A program made the position numbers and the translations under genes. Shown here one piece after another: positions 37,259 through 48,582 of a DNA stretch of 64,000 nucleotides (position 1 is its first letter; each line of letters begins with the position of its first letter). This DNA is from Trileptium ribeirensis (Eukaryota > Nematoda > Enoplea > Enoplida > Thoracostomopsidae). The notes under the pieces were generated by a model. That model had not been told where the DNA came from and searched no databases. It saw nothing but the letters and a program-made list of their open reading frames with translations. The stretch spans positions 1-64,000 of the forward strand of contig JASANE010016153.1 of NCBI GenBank assembly GCA_030248225.1, written 5' to 3'.

Positions 37259-37614
37259 AGTTTGTTGTTGGTAATTGTGAATTTTTCCATAATTGTTTTT
37301 TCTGCACTCGCTTATGGACTAACGATTCGTAATGTGACACAGGTATGTCTTGAGTGAAGGATACCCATATCCCAACCACCGGCTGGACCTGGGGGGATAG
37401 GAATGGGGTATTTATGTATAATAATGAACTGTGTCTTGTTTCAGCTATTGAAGATTGTCGGTAAGGAATTATAATATTTGGGAAAAAAACTTGGAATTGT
37501 GATGTTGACAATTTTAGTGAATTTGTAATATTCGGTAATAAGGTAATAATAATGGAATCTGATAAGGATCCAGATAGTGTGTTTGTTGAATGTGAAGACT
37601 AGGTTGAACGAACA

Positions 37615-40120
37615 ATGTCAACCACAACCACTGAAAGGGCGACGTTTTCCACAGTGGCACCACCTATCTTCACGTTTGCAGCCACGACAGGTGTCGGAAC
37701 AACTTCTCGGATATCACGACGACCCAGAGTTACAGCTTCAACGGGCTGGCGTCCAGATGTAACGCGGCAACCTCTTCCGCTTGAACCAGCTGTTACAGTA
37801 ATAGCTGCGAAGCCAGGTGCGGAAAGGGACATTCCCTTGGAATTTTCTTCAGCTACAAGACGACGACGTTATTTGGCAGAATTGGATGACGAGATAACGC
37901 GAGCTCAGGACCACTGTCGGAAAATGGCAGAAAAATGGCGGGGAGCGAACCGAAGTAGTACTGATACTAGTGATAATGGAGCTCGGCGTAGACAACCCGT
38001 AATTCCTGCGCAGTCAGAATTTGGAAGAATAGTGAGCGCAGCGAGATCAACACCACATATTCCGCCTCCTTATCCACTGGGTCAGGATGAACCTCAGCGT
38101 GGAGTCGATGTGTTTAGACCTGAAGATCGTATCGCAGTTGAGAGATCTCGCAGTCGCGCAGAGTCTGCTTATAGGGAATCAGGTGAAAGCAGCACTCGGG
38201 TGAAACAGATAAGACAAGGTGTTGACACGACGGAAAGGCGTATGCAGTCATTAGCCCAAGGGATCGAACACTACCGTAGCGTCATCAGTCGGCACACTTC
38301 TGCGGATGAGTTTGAGGTTCGTGAGGCCGAGAATGTATTGTATTAAGCGTTGGAAAATGCTGTTTGTGGTGGTCTTCCGACTACAATTCAAGCAGATTCT
38401 ACTCATCCTGCACATGTTGGTGACCGTTTTCGATTACCGGTACGAAGTGAAGCGGTAATAAAGGAACCGGTGTACGAAAATACGCAGTCTCGTTATCGCG
38501 ATTGGGTTGGCGAAGTTCAAAAGGAAACTCGACGGCCAGTTCCAGATATCAAACCTACTGAATTGGATATTTTGCGTACTACCATGCAAGAGGAGGATGA
38601 TAGACGACGAAGGGGTCAACCTTCTTTGAGGTCTGGTGTACTACCTCGCACTTCTGTTGCGAGTACTCCTGGTATTGTGCAAGTTAAAGAACCCGCTGCA
38701 CGGGAACAGTTACGAACGCGACTGCGCGCTGGAACCGATGCGGATGCCACTGGTCGAGCTTCAGCTTGGCCAACTTTTTGTGGTATGCCCGAAATACCAT
38801 CGTATGTTCTTCGATATCCATGGGAAAAGTTCAAAGGAGATGATTTTTCTGGCTGGTTAGAAGGTTTTGAACGAACATTGCGTAGTTTCCATGTACGATT
38901 GGATACGCATAAGGTAACATTATTTACCTTAGCAATGGCTGGGGAATCAGCCAGATATGTTCTTCGAGCGGTCGAGTCGACGCTATCGGAACCTGCCTAT
39001 TATGAGGACTACGTACGCGGATTTCTTCGTCATTACGATCTTTTGAAATCCTTTGGCGATCGGCTAAATGACTTTAAAGCAAGTATGGTGCAAGGCCGGA
39101 GTGAAACTATTATGGCGTTTAAAGCAAGATTGCAAGCCACATGGTTACGAAAATTCAGCCTCATTGAACAACAGCACAATTATTCGGAATGTTTCTTCAC
39201 ATTCCTCAAAGGCTTACGTCATGGGATTGGAGCGGATATTCAAACTCGATGTGGAGATCGACACGACGTTGAGGAAGCAGCTCAAATTGCAGTGGAACGC
39301 TATGATTTCCTGCGACGGTGTGATACGCATCTTCGTGAGGATGGATCAGATGGAAATGTTCGACCCGGGATTCTACGTAAAACAGCTAGAATGAAAGATG
39401 TTTCGGCAGCAGAGTTGGAAATGGCTGACGAACAGCCAGATGGTAACGACGAAAATTCACAAGTAGCTGTAGTACAAACGGTTACACGTAGTGGGTTTGT
39501 ACGTACCACGAGCCACTGCAGTTCCAGTTCGTCCGACGAAGACACCGACAACGGGAGTTGCTGGTGGAACGATGGGAAATGCTGCAATGGGAGTCAGCGA
39601 TTCATCCACAGCGGAATTACAACAGATGATGAAGCAATTTTTCGAGCAGATGAAATTGCAGACAACGCCAAAATCTAACGCAACATCGGATACTGCAATG
39701 GTACGTAATTCTTGGAATAATACACGTAATGACAATACTGGTGCTGATGGAAATCGTCGGCAGCAACGTATTGGAGGTGGCACTTTGCTAAGTACAGGCA
39801 CCAATCTTCGTGTCAATCCACTAGTGAACACTCGGCGACGATGTTTTGCTTGCACTGGTTTTGGTCATATGTCAACGAACTGTCCTTCGTTGCCAACATG
39901 GTCGGCGGAACAAACGGACGAACGAAGTCGACCGGAAACACCATCAGAGCGACCAATTCCTCACGTAGCTGAGATTGCGGAATGGATGGATGCCGAGAAT
40001 GATAACAACCACTTGAATGTGGAACCGACGGAGTCCGTTCCACAACTGGCGAGGAAGTTGTCTGGGATTTTGGCTGTATCGAAGAGGATATTTTCGGTTC
40101 TGACGAAAACCAGGAATTAG
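37615..40120 (+). pseudogene. gag: Ty3 Gag (capsid and CCHC nucleocapsid), with internal stop and frame change
   Basis: ATG at 37615 opens a frame to a TAA at 38344-38346. The same frame continues without a break to 39678, so a single stop codon divides it. The region 38800-39310 (WEKFKGDDFSGWLEGFE, then LKGLRHGIGADIQ and a helix ending in ERYDFL) has the pattern of a Ty3 Gag capsid domain. Between about 39490 and 39600 the sensible frame moves to the next one, which reaches a CCHC knuckle CFACTGFGHMSTNC at 39842-39883 and a stop at 40120. The N-terminal ~240 residues are Ser/Thr/Arg-rich with a coiled-coil-like stretch. The stop and the shift are either decay, programmed recoding or indel error. 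Confidence 0.82.
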
Positions 40121-40692
40121 CATCGGAGGTTATTTGTAGTACAGAAACTTTTGCTATCACGATGCCACAGAAAGCCCAACGACAAACGGGACGGATATTC
40201 ATTGATGTGGTTCTTGGCGATGTTATTGCTCGTGCGTTTGTGGACACTGGGGCCGACGTTAGTTTAATTGATGCAGGGTTGTATGAAATGTCCTTGAGCT
40301 ATTGGCCATGCATTAATAGTGCAAAGCGCCTACGTGCTATCAATGGCGGTGAATTACCATGTATCGGAATTGTCCAACTACCTGTCAACATTGGATTGGC
40401 TACGGTGGAATTTCATCCATTTTATGTAGCCAAGGAGCTAAAATACCCGGTTATTCTTGGTCATCAATTCTTTGAACAATATCAAGTTACGATTGCTTAT
40501 CTGGGACCTGATGTTTTGGTGGCAGGAATCCCTGTTGAGGTATTTACGTGGAACTTTATGGCCCGCGATTATCAAAATGTGGATCGGAATTGTGGATTTA
40601 CTGCAAGTCAGCTCGAAGTTGACGGACGAACGGCATCTGTATTGGAGATACAGACGGATCCACAGGTTTTCCGTCTGGCACCCATGTTGTAA
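40066..40692 (+). CDS. pol: Ty3 aspartic protease
   Basis: The frame opens overlapping the end of gag in the -1 frame, as is common for gag-pol junctions, although no classical slippery heptamer was spotted. FVDTGADVSLID, with catalytic Asp of DTGA at 40243-40254, then LPVNIGLATVEFHPFYV and YPVILGHQFFEQY, the flap-to-ILG pattern of retropepsins. It processes the Gag-Pol polyprotein. It ends at TAA 40690-40692, which overlaps the ATG that starts the reverse transcriptase frame (TAATG). Confidence 0.85.
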   Translation, partial: DFGCIEEDIFGSDENQELASEVICSTETFAITMPQKAQRQTGRIFIDVVLGDVIARAFVDTGADVSLIDAGLYEMSLSYWPCINSAKRLRAINGGELPCIGIVQLPVNIGLATVEFHPFYVAKELKYPVILGHQFFEQYQVTIAYLGPDVLVAGIPVEVFTWNFMARDYQNVDRNCGFTASQLEVDGRTASVLEIQTDPQVFRLAPML

Positions 40693-42029
40693 TGGAAGCA
40701 ACAGAGGATGGCGCGGCCATTTTCCAAACGATGCTGGTCGCAAAATCTGTGGGAGTTGTCCAATCTAGTGGTCAACTCTGGGTGCCTATCGTCAATACCA
40801 CTAATTCAAAATTAATTGTTCCAAAAGGACTCGTTTGTGTTAGAATTAAGCCTATATCTAGTTACAATATTTACCCTCCGGACGAGGAAGCAGAGGAGAT
40901 CAGTCAGGTACAAACTGGTGATACGGAGTTAGGCTCTGTGCCTAAGCCAGTGCAGCGGCATTGGATAAACCCGGAGCAGTTGCAGCAATATCTCACGACT
41001 CAAAATAACTATAAGGATCAACTGGAACCAATACCTGGCATTGATTTGTCATCATCGGTATTGGATGATGTAGAAAAACGCTATCTGCAACTACTAATGG
41101 ATGAACATCGTGATATTTTTGCTAAGTCGGATGAGGAACTCGGCGATTGTAGTGTTGCGTTGCATACGATCAATACGGGTTCAGCGCCACCTATTCGGCA
41201 AAAAGCTTATCCCGCTCCGCATGCGATGCGACAGGAAATAGAAAAGCAAATCAAGCAAATGAAAGCTACCGGAGCAATACAACCATCGAATAGTCCATGG
41301 GCTAGTCCAGTAGTGATGGTACACAAGAAAGACGGTACGTTACGTTTCTGCATTGACTATCGTAAGGTAAATGCTTTAACGGTGAAGGACGCGTTTCCAT
41401 TGCCACGTACCAATGAGCAATTGGAATCACTTCGCGGAACGCGGTATTTTTCGACTATGGATTTACAGTCGGGTTATTGGCAAATTGGAATGGATGAGGA
41501 AAGTAAACCCAAAACGGCTTTTGTCACCCACGAAGGGTTATACGAATGGGATCGTATGCCGTTTGGTCTAACCAACGCACCTGCTACTTTTCAGCGAACT
41601 ATGCAAACGGTGTTATTGGGATTGCTAGGAATCAGTTGTCTGTGTTTCATCGATGATATAATTGTGTTTTCAGCAAATTTTTGGCAACATTTATTTGATT
41701 TACATCAAGTTTGGCAACGTTTACGTGAAACCGGTCTTAAAGTGAAGGGAAAGAAATGCCATTTTGCTCAGGAAAAAGTACAATTTCTTGGACACGTTGT
41801 TTCACGTGAAGGAATAAGTACAGATCCTAATACAATAGAAAAGGTGCAAAAATGTGCTAGACCTACTAGTGTGAAGGAAGTGCGTAGTTTTCTTGGTCTT
41901 ACTAATTACTATCGACGGTTTGTACCTAACTACGCTACTGTAGCGGCACCGCTGTATGCAACTACGAAGGAGCGTCCTAAAGGAGTCAAGTTTGCTTCTG
42001 GATGGACTGAAGCATGTGATGTAGCTAAA
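40692..42029 (+). CDS. pol: Ty3 reverse transcriptase
   Basis: Starts with an ATG overlapping the protease stop. About 150 linker residues lead into the RT core: MVHKKDGTLRFCIDYRKVNA, FSTMDLQSGYWQI, MPFGLTNAPATFQR, then FIDDIIVFS with the catalytic Asp pair at 41652-41657, HFAQEKVQFLGHVVS, and RSFLGLTNYYRRFVPNYA. The first residue of the usual Y-x-D-D box is Phe. A single-base frame change near 42029 carries the reading into the RNase H frame. It copies element RNA into DNA. Confidence 0.92.
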
Positions 42030-42480
42030 GGAAGCGCTTACCACGACACCAATCTTAGCTTATCCGGATTATACAAAACCTTTTGTTTTGTTTACGGACG
42101 CTAGTGATTATGGTGTAGGCAATGTATTGGAACAAGAAGATGAAAATGGTCGACTTCGTGTAATTGCTTACGGAGGGCAGAAATTTTCACCTGCTCAGAT
42201 GCACTATAGCATACCTGAGAAGGAATGTTTAGCTATAGTACGTGCCTTCAAGGAATATCGACCATATTTCCTAGGCAATTACGTTACAGTGTATACTGAC
42301 CATCAATGTTTAACGTATATACTGCACGGTCGTCGGAATTTAGATGGACTTACAAGTAGACTTTTTCGATGGACCATCAAGTTACAAGAATATTCTTTTG
42401 AGGTAAAGTATATGCCAGGGCTTAAATTGACGAATGTTGATGGTATGAGTCGACCGCCTTTGCTTCAAATTTCAAAGGAA
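42030..42480 (+). CDS. pol: Ty3 RNase H
   Basis: Read in the frame after the shift near 42029. FVLFTDASDYGVGNVLEQ, then YSIPEKECLAIVRAFKEYRP with the catalytic Glu, VYTDHQCLTYIL with the third acidic residue, and the conserved MPGLKLTNVDGMSR end. It removes RNA from the RNA-DNA hybrid. The order RT-RH-IN identifies Ty3/gypsy. Confidence 0.88.
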
Positions 42481-42699
42481 GATATCGAAAAAGCATACTC
42501 TCCTGCAGCTTATGAACGCGACGACGCGGTAGCGTATGCAGTGGATGTTGAAGTTGTTGATCAAAAGGATCAACAAGCTAATAATCGAGGTTCGGTTCAA
42601 CAAGATATGGTAAACTTGCGTCACAACATTATCAACCAAGATTGGCCGTGGCCGCAAGCACGACTCCTTCGGGAACAGCGATTGGATCCGGAGATTGAA

Positions 42700-43960
42700 G
42701 AAATTCGGGCTTTTAAGCTAGCCAATGGTGAAGTGGCAGGGCTACCGACTGAACGTTATCGGTGGCTATGTCGGAACCAGGGGGATTTCTTTTTGCGAGA
42801 CCAGTTGTTGTTTCATCTACACTGGCGCTATCGGCATCAGCGACGCGCTGTAGCGTTCACTCAGTTGGTTGTACCAAACGTTTTTCGACGGGAATTGCTG
42901 CGAAGATACCATGAAAACTTTGCGGGTCATCTGGCATGGGAGCGAACTTATCCATTAATTGCGAAATGTTATTATTGGCAAACCATGGCAGCGGATGTGC
43001 ATGTGTTTATACGAGACTCTATCGTTTGCAATCGCTTCAATCCGGTGGAAGTCGTAAAGTACCGTTGCATCCAATTGCTATACCGTATGCACCATGGGAA
43101 ACGGTAGGTGTAGATATCGTCGGTCCATTACCCGCTACGGAAAACGGCAATAAGTATATTATTTCATGGATAGATTATTTGACAAAGTGGCCGGAAGCAT
43201 TTCCTGTACCAGATACGACGGCAAAATCAATTGTAGCTACATTTATTCAGGGTGTCTCCAGTCGAAATGGTCATCCAAACACTGTCATTGTCGATCGAGG
43301 TGCTGGTTTCATGGCAGACACATCAAAAAGCCTTGAGTTCCCGTGGGGTGAAACTCAATTTTGTAGTAGCAGATCATCATCAATCCAACGGATTAGTCGA
43401 ACGCTGGAATCAGACGCTTACTCGTGTCCTGCGTAAGATTGCCGATGAAAATTCGGATTGTTGGGATGAGTATGTGCCACTTGTCTGCATGAAATATCGT
43501 ATTACACCAAACGTGGCTACAGGTGAAACGCCTTATCGTATGAACTATGGACGCGATATGGATCTGGCGAATGAACCACGACAACTACAAGTACATTCGG
43601 ATTCAGGGCAGAAATATGTACAGGATTTATACACGGAGCTACAAGTAATATGGACCGAATGTAAAGACCAATTACAACGGACTCAGGAACAATATTGTAA
43701 ACAATATGATCGACGTGTTTCGGCAAATCAAGCGGATATTATTGAAGGCAGCTTAGTGTTCCTGCTGGAAAAGACTGCTCGTGGTCGGGGATTTCATCCA
43801 AAGTTGGAACCCTTATTTCGCACTTTGTATAGGGTACAACGGGTGGATGGTCATAACCTAGAAATTCGAGACATTAATCAACCACGGGGTCGGGATCTAC
43901 TAGTCCACAAGGACATGGTGAAATTATACTTGGGTAATGTAGAGCAATATTTAGGCTATT
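42700..43960 (+). pseudogene. pol: Ty3 integrase with two frame changes
   Basis: The N-terminal zinc domain reads HENFAGHLAWERTYPLIAKC and IRDSIVCNRF; the first Cys of the usual C-x2-C is replaced by Ser. The core begins in another frame: ETVGVDIVGPLPATENGNK (first Asp, 43113-43115) and VIVDRGAGF (second Asp, 43293-43295). After a further shift near 43340 come VVADHHQSNGLVERWNQTL with the Glu at 43399-43401. The D-E spacing is about 35 residues, as in the DD35E family. The C-terminal part (about 43740-43920) is the usual SH3-like region. The changes make this copy doubtful as an active integrase. Confidence 0.87.
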
Positions 43961-43989
43961 TACGGGGCAAAATTCCTACAAACCCTAAA

Positions 43990-44190
43990 ATTAGAGACCT
44001 TTGTCGTCAAATTAACGCACCCAATGTACCTGGTAAAAATAAACCACGACGTTTGAATGAATGGGTAGCTTGCGATGGAGCTCACCCCGAGCCACATTGG
44101 TTTCATTTAGACTGTGTAGGGCTTAATAAATTGCCTACGGCATCAGAACAATGGTTTTGTGCTGAATGCAGCGTAGGAGCACAGTTGTAG
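43990..44190 (+). CDS. PHD-like finger at the C-terminus of pol
   Basis: The final ~65 residues of pol, in frame with the end of integrase, contain RDLCRQIN, then EWVACDGAHPEPHWFHLDC, VGLNKL and QWFCAEC. This matches the order of an ING/Yng2-type PHD finger: C-x-C, CD...C, WFH-x2-C-V-G-L, W-x-C-x2-C. The first Cys is Asp here and the Cys after CD is missing, so at least two of eight ligand positions are changed. PHD fingers read histone H3 tails; in this position it could guide integration, as chromodomains do in chromoviruses. That role is inference. Stop at 44188-44190. Confidence 0.65.
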   Translation: MRDLCRQINAPNVPGKNKPRRLNEWVACDGAHPEPHWFHLDCVGLNKLPTASEQWFCAECSVGAQL

Positions 44191-44760
44191 CAACTTTGTT
44201 GGTATAATTTTCATGTTACTCAGTAATCGGTGTTTTGACAACCTTATAAGTTTTACTAAATGGAATTTGGTAAACTTTTTGTTAATAAATTTCGTGATTC
44301 AAAGTTGCTATAATTGTGGCCAGACTAGTTGCCCATCGTTAAGTTATTGTATAACATGTTTTAAAATTTGAGCAAAATCGTATGAGATATATTATTACAA
44401 CAATTGTAAAATCGTATAGGTTGGCAAATTTTGCAGCTACCTATATCACACTTGAATTTCTAACATCATTGATCCGATAACTGATATCCTTTCTACTAAA
44501 TTGTTAAACTCGGGAATTTGATTCAAAATATTCTTTATTGTAAATACTGGTCACATAATTCAAAAATCTTCAATGTTATCTGATGAACCTTTGAACCAAA
44601 TTTGTCAAGTTCTTGTAATCTTGGATGTAACCTGTTCCAAGTCTATGTATTAAGTTAGTGATGTTCTGCATAAACTGATACTAGAATGTTTGGAATAATA
44701 TTTTATTTTGTTATGGATCATGAAGTGTGTACAGAACAACGGAACAGGATAATTTGTGTA
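44191..44760. other. AT-rich spacer between pol and ORF3
   Basis: No coding sequence seen. About 570 bases separate the pol stop from the ORF3 frame; a promoter or splice acceptor for ORF3 could lie here but none is clear. Confidence 0.4.
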
Positions 44761-44794
44761 ATCATAGACATATAATTGTTGTAGACCGCCTGAG

Positions 44795-47700
44795 TTGGTG
44801 GATACGACAATCAGGGAGCGCACTAGAAGTCAAATCGAGATTATCGTATACGCTCGATTGTTTTATCGTCGACTTGGTTTGGCACGAATGGTTATTTGTG
44901 TACGAACTCAACCTCAGTTGGAAGTGGCCTTGGCATTGTTGAGGAAGTCTAGTTGGAATGTCTTTGGTTTGGACAGTGAAGCGTTTCAAGTACCGCAATG
45001 GTTGAAAGACGAGAATGCACGAGACCTGCTAAGCCAAGATAATATCGGTATCGGAGTAACGTTGGCAACACGTTATCCACGGCACACTCGTTATGGACGT
45101 GTGGCGCCGTTCTTATCCAAGTCCTGGTTTAATGTCCGAAATATGACTCGACTAGGAGTAAAGCAAGGCTTTGCCGCCACGATCCAGCGAGCGACGATGG
45201 AAGGCCTAGTTGTCTTCATTGATTTACTCGCATTCTATCTCACTATATCGGACGTTTTGCGTCAGTTTCTGGAGGACGATACATTGCACATTATTACGTG
45301 GCTTGGCCATTGCGATCGTCATTACTTATCGCGTCTCGAAGTATTGCGTGGAAGCCACCACTCAAGGCGGATCATTGGCTCGACCTGCAAGCTTTGAAGA
45401 TGGAGTATGAGCATGAGCAATACGCACCGAAAAGTAACCGACTGGATGAACAGTTTCGGCAAACGTTATACCGGGAACGACCTGCAATGACACCATGGGG
45501 TGAATTGGCGATGCGAGCGTTCGGTGACATCATTTACGCCTATGTTCCACCGCCACCTAAGGAATATAAAAAGAAGGTGAAAGAGTATCGACAGACGGCT
45601 GCACGGAAGCGGGTACCGTACCGTGAATTCGTAATATATGCGGCAATGGATGCATTACTGCCTGATTTAGCAATCATGGCGGCCGAGGAACGCGGAATAA
45701 AAACGATCGAAGACGTGCAAGAATGGATGAAGGATTTGCTGTGGACATTTTTGCCGATGCATTATTTGAAAGTCCCGCAGATTGAATTTAATTTCCAAAA
45801 GGCGAAACAGTATCCAAATGTGGAAGCGGAATTCATGCCAAAGTTCTTTGAGCTATGTCAACGGACATGCAAAGATTTTCATTTCCATCATCCTTACCCG
45901 ATGATTTACGTCCGCGATCCAGACGAACTGGACATCAAACATATGTATCTGGCGTTAGATACTTCGGAACGGATTCGTTGGAGCGCAGTAGCTGCCAAAT
46001 ATCAACACGCTTGGGAGTTACCACGACCTGACATTAATCTGCAGGGTATTCGTTTGACGAGGGAAAAAAGCAAAGTCATTAGCGCGTCGCTACGACAGGG
46101 AGTTACCGAAGATCAACGACGACGTTGTGGTGTGGCACCCATAATACTGTCGGATTATGCCTATCATGTGGAAGAGCAACGAGAAAGGGTGCAGCAACGC
46201 GTGCAACAGAAAACTTTTTCGGAGGAATCTAGTCCTGATGTGGAGATTGTGGATGAGGTGATAGGGCAGGAAGTTTCGGCCAAAGAGAGTGCATCTGCTG
46301 CAACCCAACCGAATCCATTGGAGCTACCAGCTACTCACACGTCGTCGGTTGCACTTCCGGCGAATGTACGGCAAAGCGATGTGACTGCTCAGCTGCCGCT
46401 GGCTAATTCAATGGGGACCACAATGGTGGGGACCGAGCAACTACAAGAAGCAATTGCGGCAGTATGTATTACTGAACCGCTTTCAGATGCTGTGGTTACT
46501 CAAAGTCAGCCAATACCTCAGATGGTTCCACCACCACAACAGCTAGGTCACATTATCTCAGCGAAGGATACGACACCGACTTTTGTCAGTACGGTGGAAG
46601 CATTATCTACAATGACATCGAGCTCAAGTACCATTCCATATGCAATGGCGCCGATGGTGACCGGTCAAATTCGGATGGCGGATACCATTGTTAGCCAGTC
46701 ATCGAACATTTATATGAATTTCCAACGGAGTGGATTGCAAGACTTTATTGGCGATTTGGGTCAATATGAACCTTTGTTCGTTATCAGACGGCAACCGATC
46801 TGGCCGTCAGAAACCAATGTGAGATGTCAAACGATAACTTGCCAACGAATGTCTATGTTCACTTGTGCACATTGTCGGTTGAGTTTTTGTCGTGGACATA
46901 TCACCGAACATGGATGCCATGCTCAGCCCACAGAAATTGGACATTGTGCTTTTGGACGATGGGTATGGAGTAAAGTAAAACACATCTTGCGTGATATCTG
47001 CGTGGCTGTGCCATACGTACAGTGTTCACATTGTCACAAGCTATTATGCCCAGATCATGCTACCACAGATTGTTATGGCGAACAAGATTATCATACCGGA
47101 TGTTCAACTGCATTGGAATTATCTATTCCAGTACGACGTATGTTGAACAATGATGGTCATCCGGAAATCCATGCAGGAACCCCGGAATTGGACAACATTG
47201 ATATGCCGATCAGTCGTACATTTCGATTACGGCGACAACAAGGTTTGGCAAAATTTCGGCTTCAAGCAGATATGCCTGATTGTACGAGACCAACTACATG
47301 GACTATGCCTGATAATGTTATACGAATAGTGCCGACGGTATGTCGCAGTGATGAGGAACAAATGATTCGTATACAAGCGGAATTAGTTCAACTACAGCAA
47401 GTCAATGCTGTGAATGAGCGTCGTAACGCGGAGTTAGAACAAGCTTTGCGCGATTCACAAACGGAAAATACTCAATCTCAACAAGAAACGCCGCGTTTGC
47501 AACGTCAAAACGAAGTAATGCAAGAAAGCATATATCAATATCGCGCTCGCATCACAACGCTAGAAGAGCGAATTCAAGATCAAACAACGCAAATTTCTAC
47601 TCTGCAAGCGCGACCTGTCACTGCAGATACGATGGTGCAGTGCGGTGAAACTTCGGCTGCTATCGGAGCCGAAAAGCAAAGACGACCTAGAGAAGTCAAG

Positions 47701-48582
47701 CGGCGACGTCAGTCTTCTTCTGAGTCTCAGGATGAATCGACTTCTACCTCGGATGAATGTGCTGTCGACGCTCCTTTAGCTTCAGACAAACAGCCAGCAC
47801 ATCCGAATATGATGATAGTCGGTAAAACGACTGATCCGGTGAAACGAGCTAAGCGAATTCTTGCACGTGTGGAATCAACGCAACAACCAACTGCGAAACG
47901 AGAACGACGAACGACCATACGCGAAAGTTCACAAGTTTCTCGAAGTACGCAACCGTTCACCACGCAGGGACCATTACCACAGTTGCAGGTTCAACTGGGA
48001 AAGATTACGTTTCCCCGAACGGCAACGCAACAGGGGACACGACAACGTGTATATAGTTTCTACGGTCCTTCGACATCGGCACCTTGCCCGTCACCGGAGG
48101 AAGAGATACGGGAATTTCCACTTGAGGAAGATTCAGGTACAGATGTGGTCCAGGTTGCAGCTGCGGATGCCACGTGGTTGTCGGATTATGCGGAACAACC
48201 TGGCATGGAGGAATTACGACACCAACCACTGCTACCACATCTAATGCAGTGGCGACCAATGTATACACCTAATGCCTTCGTACGGTCGGAGAGGGAGTAC
48301 CTAAATCAGCTCCGAATACATTTCTATCAATTAGTAGCGGAATTGCAACAACCGGTCAGGACCATTGACTACATTTATGTAATCGAACGTGTGCGGCTTA
48401 CAGCGTTTCATTACTTTCAAACGAAACTAACAAGACCGGGAGCGAATCAAATCTACCAAGTCATTTTGCAAGCGTTAGCGAGTCAAATTCGGTTCAACTT
48501 TTATCAAAGAACATTGAACATCACTAAAGTCATGCATCGCACACTGTTTCCGATTCTATTACTGTTCAATCTGAGCGAATGA
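44795..48582 (+). pseudogene. ORF3 of giant Ty3 element: DEDDy-type 3'-5' exonuclease plus zinc modules and coiled coil
   Basis: Two overlapping frames (44795-45397 and 45298-48582) form one ~1,260-residue protein with a frame change near 45330. The first ATG giving a plausible start is at 44889. Exo I: WNVFGLDSEAF, Asp 44972-44974 and Glu 44978-44980. Exo II: WLGHCDRHYL, Asp 45314-45316. Exo III: FVIYAAMDALL, Tyr 45637-45639 and Asp 45649-45651. This is the D-E-D-D-y pattern of RNase D/WRN-type exonucleases. At 46825-47110 two Cys/His clusters follow: C-x4-C-x7-C-x2-C-x4-C-x2-H-x3-H-x-C, like AN1, then C-x2-C-x4-C-x2-H, B-box-like. A coiled coil lies at about 47350-47610, then a basic/Ser-rich NLS-like stretch and a helical C-terminus. 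Function unknown; the exonuclease assignment is from motifs only. Confidence 0.65.

Noticed and set aside
46090..48268. Several - strand and alternative + strand frames within ORF3
   Set aside because: Shadows; only the main frame carries motifs and coiled-coil periodicity.
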